Origin: Lactococcus allomyrinae
Lineage (GTDB): Bacteria > Bacillota > Bacilli > Lactobacillales > Streptococcaceae
Direction of reading: 5' to 3'
NCBI RefSeq assembly: GCF_003627095.1
Contig: NZ_CP032627.1
Location: 2,232,001-2,296,000 of the forward strand
DNA: 64,000 nucleotides
This document shows, piece after piece, positions 18,054-26,858 of this stretch. Positions within the stretch are counted from its first letter, which is position 1. Every line of letters begins with the position of its first letter. Made by a program: the position numbers and the translations under genes. The notes beneath the pieces were generated by a model, which ran no database searches, had not been told where the DNA came from, and saw nothing but the letters and a program-made list of their open reading frames with translations.

Positions 18054-18129
18054 AGGTTATTGACAGATTTTTTGTCAGTACTGACGATATTAGTTTTGCA
18101 GGTATTTTCAAAAATTTTGATACAATAAT

Positions 18130-18150
18130 AAGAAGCGCCCTTAGGGGCGC
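18130..18150 (+). promoter_or_regulatory. 5' hairpin of the DAHP synthase transcript
   Basis: Perfect stem AAGCGCCC/GGGCGCTT with loop TTAG, only a few bases downstream of a TACAAT -10 box (about 18120-18125). It has no T run behind it, so it is more likely a 5' stabilising stem or an attenuator part than a terminator. Confidence 0.5.
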
Positions 18151-18180
18151 TTGATTTGAATAAAGAGGATTTAGAAAATT

Positions 18181-19217
18181 ATGACTTTTAAAGAGATAAG
18201 TCCCAAAATAAATATTGATGCCATTAAAATGTTGGGTCATCTGAATAGTGAACAACAGGCAAAAAAAATTAAACGGGATAAGGAGTTGGAAGCTATCATC
18301 AAAGGAGATGATGAGCGCCTTCTCTTAATTATTGGCCCTTGTTCTTCAGATAATGAAGAAGCTGTTCTTGAATATGCACGTCGCCTTGCAAAGCTGCAAG
18401 AAGAAGTAAAAGATAAAATCTTTATGGTGATGCGTGTCTATACGGCAAAACCTCGGACAAATGGTGATGGTTATAAAGGGTTGATTCACGAACCTGATGC
18501 AGATGGGCATACTGACCTTATCAATGGAATTAAGATGGTGCGTGATTTGCACTATAAAGTCATTACAGAAACAGGTTTGACGACTGCAGATGAGATGCTT
18601 TATCCCGAAAATCTGAGAATGGTAGATGATTTGGTGAGCTACCATGCGGTAGGAGCACGTTCGGTGGAAAATCAACAGCACCGATTTGTCGCCAGTGGTA
18701 TTGATGCGCCAACGGGGATGAAAAATCCGACTTCTGGTAATTTAAAAGTGATGTTTAATGGTGTTTATGCTGCACAACAACCACAAGATTTTCTTTTTGG
18801 ACTTGCAGAAGTACAAACTCCAGGTAATCCATTAGCTCATATCATTCTTCGGGTGGACAAGATGAGAATGGAAAATATCATCCAAATTACTACACAGATA
18901 ATCTCTTGGAAACGATAGACTTATACGAAAAGATGGGACTAAAAAATCCATTTGTTGTGATTGATACAAACCATGACAACTCAGGGAAAAAATATATGGA
19001 ACAGATTCGTATTGTGCGTCAAACTTTGGTCAATCGCGATTGGGATGAAAAAATTCACAAATATGTTCGTGGTTTTATGATTGAGTCTTATCTTGAAGAT
19101 GGACGTCAAGATCGTCCGGATGTTTTTGGAAAGTCCATTACAGATCCATGTCTTGGTTGGGAAAAAACAGAAGACTTGGTTAAAGAAATTTATAATGCAG
19201 AATCGAATAACTACTAA
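18181..19217 (+). pseudogene. 3-deoxy-7-phosphoheptulonate (DAHP) synthase, frameshifted
   Basis: Class I DAHP synthase (AroF/G/H type), first step of the shikimate pathway, joining PEP and erythrose 4-phosphate. The frame from 18181 runs LLIIGPCSSDN, KPRTNGDGYKGL and GARSVENQQHRFVASG, then loses homology after HIILR near 18852 and stops at 18918. The rest (LLETIDLYEKMGLKNPFVVIDTNHDNSGKKY) continues in the next frame from about 18860 to 19217. Adding one G to the GGG at 18851-18853 restores RGGQDENGKYHPNY and a 345-residue protein of normal length. Position directly after secA matches streptococcal and lactococcal order. Either a recent pseudogene or a sequencing error. Confidence 0.9.
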
Positions 19218-19227
19218 ATGATTTAAA

Positions 19228-19264
19228 AAATAATTCTGTCAGTACTGATAGAATTATTTTTTTG
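19228..19264 (+). terminator. terminator built on a palindrome copy
   Basis: CTGTCAGTACTGATAG (19236-19251) with flanking AAT/ATT pairs forms the stem, followed by seven T. One base differs from the perfect palindrome (ACAG to ATAG). Confidence 0.75.
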
Positions 19265-19362
19265 TAAATAAAGTTTGTTAAATTTAACACATGATGAATG
19301 CTGATGTTGAGGGGAAAGACAGAGTAATTTATGAAAAAATCTTTGAAAACCATAAGCAGTTA

Positions 19363-19391
19363 TTGCAAACCCTTTCGTTTTATGGTACAAT
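19363..19391 (+). promoter_or_regulatory. ptsHI promoter
   Basis: TTGCAA (19363-19368), 17-bp spacer, TACAAT (19386-19391) with an extended TGG. About 65 nt of leader follow with a small hairpin (TGATAAATATC/GATATTATCA) and AAGGAG before ptsH. I find no convincing cre box. Confidence 0.8.
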
Positions 19392-19460
19392 TTTTAAAGT
19401 GATAAATATCCTCAGATATTATCAGTAAAAACGAAAAACAACCTAAGGAGAACCATAAAA

Positions 19461-19727
19461 ATGGCATCTAAAGAATTCCACATCGTTGCAGAAACTGGTA
19501 TCCACGCACGCCCAGCTACATTGCTCGTGCAAACAGCTTCAAAATTCACTTCAGAAATCACTTTGGAATACAAAGGTAAATCAGTAAACCTTAAATCAAT
19601 CATGGGTGTTATGTCACTCGGTGTTGGTCAAGGTGCTGACGTTACTATCTCAGCTGAAGGTGCAGACGCTGACGATGCTATCGCAACAATCACTGAAACA
19701 ATGACTAAAGAAGGACTTGCTGAATAA
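19461..19727 (+). CDS. ptsH: phosphocarrier protein HPr
   Basis: 88 residues, exact family length. Carries phosphate from Enzyme I to sugar-specific EIIs. Active His15 in TGIHARPAT and regulatory Ser46 in LKSIMGV, the site of HPr kinase, are both present, so it can act with CcpA in carbon catabolite repression. AAGGAG precedes the ATG. Codon choice is strongly optimised (many TTG/CTT Leu, AAA Lys, GGT Gly), as expected for a very abundant protein. Two bases before ptsI. Confidence 0.97.
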   Translation: MASKEFHIVAETGIHARPATLLVQTASKFTSEITLEYKGKSVNLKSIMGVMSLGVGQGADVTISAEGADADDAIATITETMTKEGLAE

Positions 19728-19729
19728 TC

Positions 19730-21457
19730 ATGACAACTATGCTTAAAGGTATCGCTGCATCATCAGGTGTAGCAGTAGCTAAGGCATACTTGCTTGTCCA
19801 ACCAGATTTGTCTTTTGAAACAAAGACAATCACTGATACAGCTAATGAAGAAGCTCGCCTTGATGCAGCACTTGCTACGTCGCAAAGCGAGCTTCAACTC
19901 ATTAAGGACAAAGCAGTAGAAAGCCTTGGAGAAGAAGCCGCAGCCGTATTTGATGCACATATGATGGTTCTTTCAGACCCAGATATGACTGCCCAAATCA
20001 AAGCGACAATTAATTCTAAATCTGTAAATGCTGAAGCTGCCCTCAAAGAAGTGACAGATATGTTTATCGCAATCTTTGAAGGCATGGAAGACAATGCTTA
20101 TATGCAAGAACGTGCAGCCGATATCAAGGATGTGACGAAACGCGTTTTAGCCCATCTTTTAGGAGTAAATCTGCCTAATCCAGCTTTGATTAATGAAGAA
20201 GTTATTATCGTTGCTGAAGACTTGACGCCATCAGACACAGCTCAACTTGATAAGAGATTCGTTAAAGCTTTTGTTACAAACATTGGTGGACGTACTTCTC
20301 ACTCAGCCATCATGGCGCGTACACTTGAAATTCCAGCTGTTCTTGGTACAAATAATATTACTGAACTTGTATCTGAAGGTCAGTTATTGGCTGTTTCAGG
20401 CTTGACTGGTGAGGTTATTCTTGATCCAACTCCTGAACAACAAGGTGAATTCCACAAAGCTGGTGAAGCTTATGCGGCTCAAAAAGCTGAATGGGCAGCA
20501 CTTAAAGATGCCGAAACTATAACAGCAGATGGACGTCATTTTGAACTTGCTGCAAATATTGGTACTCCAAAAGACGTTGAAGGTGTTAATGATAATGGTG
20601 CAGAAGCAATTGGACTTTATCGTACAGAATTCTTGTATATGGATGCACAAGATTTCCCAACAGAAGAAGACCAATATAAAGCATATAAGGCCGTGCTTGA
20701 AGGCATGAATGGTAAACCAGTCGTTGTCCGTACAATGGACATCGGTGGAGATAAAACTTTGCCTTACTTCGATCTTCCTAAAGAAATGAACCCATTCCTT
20801 GGATGGCGTGCACTTCGTATTAGTCTTTCAACAGCTGGTGACGGGATGTTCCGTACTCAACTTCGTGCTTTGCTTCGTGCTTCTGTTCATGGAAAACTTC
20901 GTATTATGTTCCCAATGGTTGCACTTGTGACTGAATTCCGTGCAGCTAAGAAAATTTATGATGAAGAAAAAGCTAAGTTGATTGCTGAAGGTGTTCCAGT
21001 TGCGGACGGCATTGAAGTAGGAATTATGATCGAAATTCCAGCAGCAGCAATGCTTGCAGATCAATTTGCAAAAGAAGTTGATTTCTTCTCGATTGGTACA
21101 AACGACCTCATCCAATACACAATGGCTGCAGACCGTATGAATGAACAAGTGTCATATCTTTACCAACCTTATAATCCATCTATCCTTCGTTTGATTAACA
21201 ATGTTATCAAAGCGGCCCACGCTGAAGGCAAATGGGCTGGTATGTGTGGTGAGATGGCAGGTGACCAAACAGCGGTACCGCTTCTTATGGGTATGGGACT
21301 TGATGAATTTTCAATGTCAGCAACTTCTGTGCTTCAAACACGTTCATTGATGAAACGTTTGGACTCTAAGAAAATGGAAGAGTTGTCTAATAAAGCTTTG
21401 ACAGAATGTGCAACTTTGGAAGAAGTTGTCACTCTTGTCGAAGAATATACAAAATAA
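19730..21457 (+). CDS. ptsI: phosphoenolpyruvate-protein phosphotransferase (Enzyme I)
   Basis: 575 residues, standard length. Transfers phosphate from PEP to HPr. N-terminal swivelling domain has the phospho-His in [12 protein letters not shown] near 190; the C-terminal PEP-binding barrel has [34 protein letters not shown] and the catalytic Cys in GMCGEMAGD near 502. Operon with ptsH. Followed by two hairpins, one formed by an 18-bp palindrome copy. Confidence 0.97.
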   Translation: MTTMLKGIAASSGVAVAKAYLLVQPDLSFETKTITDTANEEARLDAALATSQSELQLIKDKAVESLGEEAAAVFDAHMMVLSDPDMTAQIKATINSKSVNAEAALKEVTDMFIAIFEGMEDNAYMQERAADIKDVTKRVLAHLLGVNLPNPALINEEVIIVAEDLTPSDTAQLDKRFVKAFVTNIGGRTSHSAIMARTLEIPAVLGTNNITELVSEGQLLAVSGLTGEVILDPTPEQQGEFHKAGEAYAAQKAEWAALKDAETITADGRHFELAANIGTPKDVEGVNDNGAEAIGLYRTEFLYMDAQDFPTEEDQYKAYKAVLEGMNGKPVVVRTMDIGGDKTLPYFDLPKEMNPFLGWRALRISLSTAGDGMFRTQLRALLRASVHGKLRIMFPMVALVTEFRAAKKIYDEEKAKLIAEGVPVADGIEVGIMIEIPAAAMLADQFAKEVDFFSIGTNDLIQYTMAADRMNEQVSYLYQPYNPSILRLINNVIKAAHAEGKWAGMCGEMAGDQTAVPLLMGMGLDEFSMSATSVLQTRSLMKRLDSKKMEELSNKALTECATLEEVVTLVEEYTK

Positions 21458-21476
21458 TATTTTTTTATCCAAACAG

Positions 21477-21502
21477 AAAGCTGTCAGTATACTGACAGCT
21501 TT
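21477..21502. repeat. 18-bp palindrome copy after ptsI
   Basis: CTGTCAGTATACTGACAG (21481-21498) is a perfect palindrome extended by AAAG/CTTT. The T run after it is short (TTT), so termination probably relies on the next hairpin. Confidence 0.8.
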
Positions 21503-21527
21503 CATCATGCTTTGGGTGGTCACTAAG

Positions 21528-21560
21528 AAAACTACCCATTGAGAACGGGTAGCTTTTTAT
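21528..21560. terminator. bidirectional terminator between ptsI and ybaB
   Basis: CTACCC (21532-21537) pairs with GGGTAG (21547-21552) and is followed by CTTTTTATT; AAGAAAA on the left serves the opposite strand. Confidence 0.75.
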
Positions 21561-21574
21561 TAAAATTTATAAGA

Positions 21575-21874
21575 TTAAAAAGGCAATCCTTTAGTAAATT
21601 TTCCGAGTTTTTGTTCAGTTACTTTTTCGATTTGTGAGAGCGCATCATTGACTGCGTCAGTTACCATATCTTGCAAAGTTTCAGGATCCTCAGGGTCAAT
21701 CACATCTGCTTTAATATTGAGCGTCTTCAGTACTTTATCGCCGGAGAATTCAGCAACAACAAGTTCTTGAGCTGATTTACCAACGAAGGTAGTATTTGTG
21801 ATTTCTTCTTGAGAAGCTTGCATTTGTTTTTGTAACTTTTGAGCTTGCTTCATCATGGATTGCATATTCATCAT
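21575..21874 (-). CDS. ybaB: YbaB/EbfC nucleoid-associated protein
   Basis: 99 residues. Small DNA-binding dimer. N-terminal Met-Gln-rich helix [16 protein letters not shown], then [41 protein letters not shown] with the core strands of the family. Usually next to dnaX/recR; here it is alone. A good GGAGG lies upstream on the minus strand at about 21927-21931, but the ATG at 21874 has GAGGTAAGATT as its nearer site. Confidence 0.93.
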   Translation of the reverse strand: MMNMQSMMKQAQKLQKQMQASQEEITNTTFVGKSAQELVVAEFSGDKVLKTLNIKADVIDPEDPETLQDMVTDAVNDALSQIEKVTEQKLGKFTKGLPF

Positions 21875-21950
21875 GGGAATCTTACCTCATTTGGAATTTT
21901 TGTTAAAATAAAAGTTTTCAACACCCTCCTATTTTATCATAAAAAAGAGA

Positions 21951-21980
21951 ATAAAAAAACTCAGCCTTAGCTGAGTTATC
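21951..21980 (-). terminator. terminator of tRNA-Leu
   Basis: On the minus strand AACTCAGC, loop TAAG, GCTGAGTT and then a T run, immediately downstream of the tRNA. Confidence 0.9.
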
Positions 21981-21984
21981 CGAG

Positions 21985-22070
21985 TGCGGTGGGAGGGACT
22001 TGAACCCTCACGACCTAAAGCGGTCACAGGATCCTTAATCCTGCGCGTCTGCCAATTCCGCCACCACCGC
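21985..22070 (-). tRNA. tRNA-Leu (anticodon AAG)
   Basis: Long variable arm (class II), acceptor GCGGTGG/CCACCGC, anticodon stem CAGGA/TCCTG with loop TTAAGGA giving AAG. T-arm GGTTCAAGTCC. No encoded CCA. Confidence 0.92.
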
Positions 22071-22086
22071 AAAACAGTACCTTAAT

Positions 22087-22115
22087 ATAGTACCATTTTT
22101 GATATAAGCTGTCAA
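22087..22115 (-). promoter_or_regulatory. promoter of tRNA-Leu
   Basis: Minus strand TTGACA (22115-22110), 17-bp spacer ending in TGG, TACTAT (22092-22087). Confidence 0.8.
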
Positions 22116-22150
22116 GAATAAAGTGGAAAGTTACTGGCGATTATATTGTC

Positions 22151-23101
22151 TTATTGGCCAGTACTGATAGGATTGTATTCATTCATAAATTTAGAGATAG
22201 TAGAGCGATATAAAGTTGGATTTGTTTCAAAAGATTTTGCGTGAGCTGCTCCTTTTACAATAAGTAATTTTTTAGGAACATTACTTTTGACTGCTTTATA
22301 ATTATCATAAACCATGCGAGTAGGAACATAGGTGTCTTTACTTCCATGAATAAATAAGATAGGAAGTTTGTCTTTAGCTAGAGATTTTGTAGCGCTTGCC
22401 TCTTGGAAGAACCAACCTTGACGTATCTTACTTTCGAGTGAAACACTATAAACAAGTGGAAATGCTGGAACATTGTATCCAACTTTTCCTTGATAAGTAA
22501 TCTCGTCCCAAGCATTGTCATAACCACAGTCTTCAATGATACTTTTGACTGTTTTAGGTAGTGTTTTTTCACCAGAGGCCATCATAACAGTAGAAGCGCC
22601 CATTGATAGACCGTAGAGGGTTATATCGCTTTGAGGATTTTTATTTGTCAGATAGTTTGCCCATGCAATAACATCATATTTATCGTGAAATCCAAAGCTG
22701 ATAAAGTTTCCCTGAGATTGTCCAGCTCCTCGATTATCAGGCATTAAGACATTATAACCTAACTGATGGAAAAGTTCACCATACTGACGCATTGCTGTCT
22801 TATCTTGTCGAAATCCATGAACGACGATGACTGTTTTATCAGTGGCTTTATTAGCAGGTACATACCAAGCATCAAGTTTTAGTTTATCATTCTCAATCGT
22901 CACAGTTGTTTTGGGTAACATATTAAAGTTTTTAACTAGAGCATAGTTGGGACTTGTCGTTTTGACCTGACTGATAGGACTGTCGTTTCTTACACAAGCT
23001 ACTCGGTAGAAATATAAGGTTGCTCCGATGTCAGCGATGATAAGTAGAGCGAAAATCCCGATTAACCATTGCCATATCCGTTTTTTTGTCAATTTTTTCA
23101 T
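22151..23101 (-). CDS. alpha/beta hydrolase with N-terminal membrane anchor
   Basis: 316 residues. One hydrophobic segment at about 10-30 acts as an uncleaved anchor or signal, so the catalytic domain should be outside. Catalytic Ser in GLSMGAS near 165-171, preceded by VVHGFRQDK (oxyanion region) and DNRGAGQS; Asp probably in HGSKDTYVPT and His in GAAHAKSF. Resembles the YqkD group of extracellular serine hydrolases; substrate unknown. Monocistronic on the minus strand. Confidence 0.87.
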   Translation of the reverse strand: MKKLTKKRIWQWLIGIFALLIIADIGATLYFYRVACVRNDSPISQVKTTSPNYALVKNFNMLPKTTVTIENDKLKLDAWYVPANKATDKTVIVVHGFRQDKTAMRQYGELFHQLGYNVLMPDNRGAGQSQGNFISFGFHDKYDVIAWANYLTNKNPQSDITLYGLSMGASTVMMASGEKTLPKTVKSIIEDCGYDNAWDEITYQGKVGYNVPAFPLVYSVSLESKIRQGWFFQEASATKSLAKDKLPILFIHGSKDTYVPTRMVYDNYKAVKSNVPKKLLIVKGAAHAKSFETNPTLYRSTISKFMNEYNPISTGQ

Positions 23102-23206
23102 GAAACTTATTATACACGAAATTGGACATAAATACTATATTTGTCTAATTTTTATTTTACAAATCAGCTGAATAAATAGTGATTAGATATTTTAGATAAA
23201 ATGTGT

Positions 23207-23212
23207 TAGAAT
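23207..23212 (+). promoter_or_regulatory. -10 box of the SMR exporter gene
   Basis: TAGAAT with upstream TG (23205 region) sits about 18 nt before the structured leader; no good -35. Confidence 0.45.
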
Positions 23213-23227
23213 AATAGAAAATAAATA

Positions 23228-23310
23228 ATAACTCCACCGGGAGTAAATCGTAAAAGCGATTATTTGCATTTCAGTAGGTCTTGGAAGAAATGCAAATAGT
23301 CGTTTTTTCT
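23228..23310 (+). promoter_or_regulatory. riboswitch-like leader with terminator, probably guanidine-sensing
   Basis: A hairpin ACTCC-ACCG-GGAGT (23231-23244) is followed by AATCG (23246-23250) pairing with CGATT (23257-23261). The same CGATT region can instead join a long stem, ATTTGCATTTC (about 23262-23272) with GAAATGCAAAT (about 23287-23297), which ends in CGTTTTTTC and is a strong terminator. The ACC of the first loop can pair with GGT in the second loop (pseudoknot). The alternative pairings and the SMR gene behind it fit a transcriptional riboswitch. Guanidine class IV (mepA motif) is my best candidate because it is small, terminator-associated and found upstream of SMR genes; I cannot match a consensus from memory. 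Confidence 0.55.
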
Positions 23311-23328
23311 TATATGGAGGAAGAAAAA

Positions 23329-23649
23329 ATGACATGGTTATACTTACTATTAGCAGGTATTTTTGAAGTAGTGTGGGCAACCACAATGAAATTAAGTGAA
23401 GGTTTTTCTAATATAAAGTTTTCTGTTATGACTGTACTAGGAATGTTTGCGAGTTTTATTTTTCTAGCCCTTGCGTTAAAGAAACTCCCTTTAGGATTAG
23501 CTTACCCTCTGTGGACAGGGATTGGTGCAGTAGGGACAATTATAGTTGGGGTTTTATTATTTAAAGATGAAATACCGGCACTTACATGGGTTTTTGTTGG
23601 ATTGCTTATCATAGGTATTTTGGGAATCAAGATGACAAGTGGGCATTGA
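23329..23649 (+). CDS. SMR family exporter, Gdx/SugE-like (probable guanidinium exporter)
   Basis: 106 residues, four membrane segments, dual-topology proton antiporter class. Glu13 is the essential carboxylate; the stretch around it, FEVVWATTMKLSEGF, has the Trp and K-x-S-x-GF pattern of the Gdx branch (guanidinium exporters) rather than the EmrE multidrug branch. Start chosen at 23329 with GGAGG 8 nt before; the frame extends upstream into the terminator stem and is not coding there. The riboswitch-like leader supports a metabolite-response role. Confidence 0.85.
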   Translation: MTWLYLLLAGIFEVVWATTMKLSEGFSNIKFSVMTVLGMFASFIFLALALKKLPLGLAYPLWTGIGAVGTIIVGVLLFKDEIPALTWVFVGLLIIGILGIKMTSGH

Positions 23650-23696
23650 GGTGATGAATTGGGTGAATAAAATAATCGAGATTGGTTAATTTTAAA

Positions 23697-23774
23697 CAAA
23701 AAAACCTCCTGTTGAGGGTAAACAACAGGAGGAAAAGGAGTAAGTATGGTTAACCCAAAGTTTAGTATAGTTTA
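23697..23774 (+). other. hairpin and possible nine-residue ORF
   Basis: CCTCCTGTT (23704-23712) pairs with AACAGGAGG (23723-23731), after a run of A. Directly behind it AAGGAG precedes ATG 23745, which opens MVNPKFSIV and stops at 23774. The hairpin may be a terminator for the opposite strand or a translational control stem; the peptide may be chance. Confidence 0.3.
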
Positions 23775-23857
23775 GAAAACTGGTAACTTTTGGTAACTCA
23801 TAGAAATAAATTAAGAGTTTTTAATTAAATATAAATCTCATAATTCCGTGATATAGA

Positions 23858-23943
23858 AGGAGTCAAGGGATTTGAACCCCTGCGCCGCTTTACACGGTTC
23901 GCTGGATTTCGAGTCCAGTGCATTACCACTCTGCCATGGCTCC
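23858..23943 (-). tRNA. tRNA-Ser (anticodon CGA)
   Basis: Class II tRNA with long variable arm; anticodon stem CTGGA/TCCAG and loop CTCGAAA give CGA. T-arm GGTTCAAATCC. The acceptor pairs GGAGCCA with TGACTCC and so has one C-A mismatch at the fifth pair. No encoded CCA. Confidence 0.85.
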
Positions 23944-24010
23944 ACTCCTTTATTTAATTATATTATACCATAGTTAATTCGCTTCTTAAAGTAATACGAG
24001 ATAAGAAAAT

Positions 24011-24095
24011 ATGAAGTCAAGACTAAATTCAAGGCTTAGTGCTGCTGTATCTCCGACCTAAAAGGTCGGAGGATTAGCATGCACTTGTTTTGCTA
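24011..24095 (+). repeat. structured intergenic element A
   Basis: Begins GAAGTCAAGACT, contains the hairpin CTCCGACCT-AAA-AGGTCGGAG (24051-24071) and ends GCATGCACTTGTTTTG (24077-24092). Start is shared with element B (35206) and end with element C (47585). The hairpin plus flanks resemble right ends of IS200/IS605-type elements, so these may be relics. Confidence 0.45.
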
Positions 24096-24108
24096 AAAAT
24101 AAAAGCGT

Positions 24109-24170
24109 ATATTTATACAAAAATCTTGACAAATGAATAAATATGCCATATAATCGTATTTATATTAATT
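24109..24170 (+). promoter_or_regulatory. argG promoter with ArgR-like sites
   Basis: TTGACA (24126-24131), 17-bp spacer and TATAAT (24149-24154), all consensus. AT-rich ARG-box-like stretches lie around it: GTATATTTATAC upstream, AATGAATAAATATGC in the spacer and CGTATTTATATTA after the -10, the usual layout for ArgR/AhrC repression. Confidence 0.75.
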
Positions 24171-24188
24171 TTGAAAGAAGATGAGAAG

Positions 24189-25382
24189 ATGGGGAATAAA
24201 AAAGTTGTATTAGCCTACTCAGGTGGTTTGGATACAAGTGTTGCGGTAAAATGGCTGAGTGACAAAGGATTTGATGTTATTGCAGCTTGTATGGACGTTG
24301 GTGAGGGAAAAGATTTGAATTTTATCCACGATAAAGCACTCCAAGTTGGGGCTGTGGAATCTGTGGTTATAGATTGTAAGTCAGAATTTGCTGAAATTTT
24401 TGTTGGTGCAGCGCTTAAAGGAAATTTAATGTATGAAAATAAATATCCATTGGTTTCTGCCTTGAGTCGTCCTCTGATTGCTGAAAAATTGGTTGAAGTT
24501 GCAAAGGGAATGGGGGCAACAGCGATTGCACACGGTTGTACGGGTAAGGGGAATGACCAAGTTCGTTTTGAAGTGGCTATTCATTCATTAGCGCCCGAGC
24601 TTGAGGTGATTGCACCTGTCCGTGAATGGCACTGGGCGCGTGAAGAAGAAATAGAATATGCGAACCAAAACGGTGTACCTATTCCAGCTGATTTGGATAA
24701 TCCTTATTCTATTGATATGAATTTATGGGGCCGTGCAATTGAGGCAGGTGTGCTTGAAAATCCTTGGAATACCTGTCCAGAAGATGCCTTTTTCATGACG
24801 AATTCTATTGAAGATGCACCAAATGAAGCAGAATTCATCGAGATTGAATTTAAAGAAGGACTTCCCATTGCGCTCAATGACAAAAATATGCCATTGCATG
24901 AAATTATAAAAGAAGTGAATATTATTGCAGGAAAACATGGGATTGGACGGATTGATCATATTGAAAACCGGTTGGTTGGGATTAAATCACGTGAATTTTA
25001 TGAGTGTCCAGGTGCAATTACACTATTAAAAGCGCATAAAGATTTAGAAGATTTGACATTTGTTCGTGAATTATCACATTTTAAATCAGTTATTGAAAAC
25101 GAGTTATCTAACTTGATTTATAATGGTTTATGGTTTAACCCAGCGACAAAAGCTTTGATTGCTTATCTTGATGAAACTCAGAAGGTAGTTAACGGCGTGG
25201 TAAAAGTTAAATTATATAAAGGCTCTGCAACACCTATTGGTCGTAAGTCCTCTAACTCGCTTTATGATGAAAAATTGGCGACTTACACTGCTGCTGATGA
25301 ATTTGACCAAGCTGCTGCAGTTGGTTTCATCAAACTTTGGGGGCTGCCAACTCAAGTTAACGCTCAAGTCAATACAAAATGA
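24189..25382 (+). CDS. argG: argininosuccinate synthase
   Basis: 397 residues. Penultimate step of arginine synthesis: ATP-dependent joining of citrulline and aspartate in the cytoplasm. N-type PPi synthetase loop [10 protein letters not shown] at 9-18, [13 protein letters not shown] near 115, and the C-terminal [29 protein letters not shown]. Start taken at ATG 24189 ([13 protein letters not shown]); an in-frame TTG at 24171 would add six residues. Operon with argH. Confidence 0.95.
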   Translation: MGNKKVVLAYSGGLDTSVAVKWLSDKGFDVIAACMDVGEGKDLNFIHDKALQVGAVESVVIDCKSEFAEIFVGAALKGNLMYENKYPLVSALSRPLIAEKLVEVAKGMGATAIAHGCTGKGNDQVRFEVAIHSLAPELEVIAPVREWHWAREEEIEYANQNGVPIPADLDNPYSIDMNLWGRAIEAGVLENPWNTCPEDAFFMTNSIEDAPNEAEFIEIEFKEGLPIALNDKNMPLHEIIKEVNIIAGKHGIGRIDHIENRLVGIKSREFYECPGAITLLKAHKDLEDLTFVRELSHFKSVIENELSNLIYNGLWFNPATKALIAYLDETQKVVNGVVKVKLYKGSATPIGRKSSNSLYDEKLATYTAADEFDQAAAVGFIKLWGLPTQVNAQVNTK

Positions 25383-25384
25383 TT

Positions 25385-25402
25385 CTGTCAGCATACTGAC
25401 AG
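25385..25402. repeat. 18-bp palindrome copy between argG and argH
   Basis: CTGTCAGCATACTGACAG followed by CTTTT. As a weak hairpin inside the operon it could reduce read-through or process the mRNA between the two genes. Confidence 0.8.
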
Positions 25403-25420
25403 CTTTTGGAAAGTGGAAAA

Positions 25421-26800
25421 ATGGTAGAAAAACTTTGGGGAGGACGTTTTGAAGCGTCTTTAAATAAACAAACTGAAGAATTTGGAGCATCAATTAAATT
25501 TGAACAAAGGCTTGCCCCTTTTGATTTACAAGGTTCACTCGCTCATGTGAAAATGTTGGGGGAAATGGGTATTATCTCTGCTGATGAAGCTGGAAAGATT
25601 GCAGATGGACTGACAGAAGTTGAGCAAAAGCTTATGAGTGGTCAAATCGAATTCAAAATTGAAAACGAAGATATCCATATGAACATGGAATCTTATCTTC
25701 ATGATGAGATAGGCACCATAGCAGGAAAACTTCATACCGCTCGTTCCAGAAATGACCAAGTGGCAACAGATATGCATTTGTATCTGAAAAGTGTGCTGAC
25801 AGAAGTTTTGTCAGTGCTGACAGAACTTCGTCAAACCATTGTCAATTTAGCTGTAAACCATGTTGACACTATCATGCCAGGTTATACCCATTTACAGCAC
25901 GCACAACCTATTTCTTTTGGGCAGCATTTGATGGCTTATTATCAGATGTTTACACGTGATTTTGAACGCTTTGAGTTCAACATAAAACACACGGATATGA
26001 ATCCTTTAGGAGCTGCAGCTCTTGCTGGAACAACTTTTCCAATTGATAGAGCACTGACAACTCAGTTGCTCGGTTTTGACAAAGTTTACACTAATTCAAT
26101 GGATGCTGTCAGCGACCGTGATTTTATTTTAGAATTTCTGTCAAATTCGAGTTTACTGATGATGCACTTATCACGGCTTTGTGAAGAAATTTTACTTTGG
26201 TGTAGTTTTGAGTTTCAATTTGTTACTTTATCAGATGCCTATTCAACAGGGTCTTCGATTATGCCGCAAAAGAAAAATCCTGACATGGCTGAGCTTATAC
26301 GTGGAAAAACAGGACGTGTTTATGGAAATCTGATGGGATTATTGACTGTCATGAAAGGCTTACCTCTTGCTTATAACAAAGATTTACAAGAAGACAAAGA
26401 GGGGATGTTTGACAGCTCAGATACTATCTTGACAGCTCTGTCGGTAATGACAGGAATGCTGTCAACAATGACTGTCAATGATGTAAACATGGAAAGTGCA
26501 ACACAGAAAGATTTTTCAAATGCAACAGAACTTGCAGACTATTTAGCTACAAAGGGAATTCCATTTCGAGAAGCGCATGAAATTGTTGGTAAGTTGGTAT
26601 TAGATTGCACTAAAAAAGGAATCTATCTTCAAGGTGTCAGTTTACAAGATTATCAGAAATTGTCAATGTTGATAGAACAAGATGTTTATGAAGTTCTGAA
26701 ATCAAGAACAGCTGTTGCCAGAAGAACATCACTTGGTGGAACAGCTTTTGATTCAGTAAAATCACAAATTGAACAAGCAAAAAAAGAACTTCAAATTTGA
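25421..26800 (+). CDS. argH: argininosuccinate lyase
   Basis: 459 residues. Cleaves argininosuccinate to arginine and fumarate. Fumarase/aspartase superfamily signature [12 protein letters not shown] near 278-289; [12 protein letters not shown] and [13 protein letters not shown] earlier are the other conserved blocks. ATG 25421 chosen because [11 protein letters not shown] is the family N-terminus. A palindrome copy at 25808 encodes LSVLT and further half sites lie at 26430-26480. Confidence 0.95.
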   Translation: MVEKLWGGRFEASLNKQTEEFGASIKFEQRLAPFDLQGSLAHVKMLGEMGIISADEAGKIADGLTEVEQKLMSGQIEFKIENEDIHMNMESYLHDEIGTIAGKLHTARSRNDQVATDMHLYLKSVLTEVLSVLTELRQTIVNLAVNHVDTIMPGYTHLQHAQPISFGQHLMAYYQMFTRDFERFEFNIKHTDMNPLGAAALAGTTFPIDRALTTQLLGFDKVYTNSMDAVSDRDFILEFLSNSSLLMMHLSRLCEEILLWCSFEFQFVTLSDAYSTGSSIMPQKKNPDMAELIRGKTGRVYGNLMGLLTVMKGLPLAYNKDLQEDKEGMFDSSDTILTALSVMTGMLSTMTVNDVNMESATQKDFSNATELADYLATKGIPFREAHEIVGKLVLDCTKKGIYLQGVSLQDYQKLSMLIEQDVYEVLKSRTAVARRTSLGGTAFDSVKSQIEQAKKELQI

Positions 26801-26813
26801 AGTTCTTTTACAA
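26786..26813 (+). terminator. terminator overlapping the argH stop
   Basis: GAACTTC and GAAGTTC pair around AAATTT, followed by TTTTAC; the stem lies on the last codons. Confidence 0.75.
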
Positions 26814-26858
26814 TTCAGATTGACAAACTTGCCAACTCCGTTGTGTTATATGCTGTGG

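Noticed and set aside
18181-19217. Programmed frameshifting in DAHP synthase
   Set aside because: No slippery heptamer or downstream stem is evident at the shift, the enzyme family is not known for recoding, and two other genes show the same kind of single-base loss.
23228-23310. Guanidine-II (mini-ykkC) riboswitch
   Set aside because: That class needs two hairpins with ACGR loops; the first loop here reads ACCG and the second is TAAAAG.
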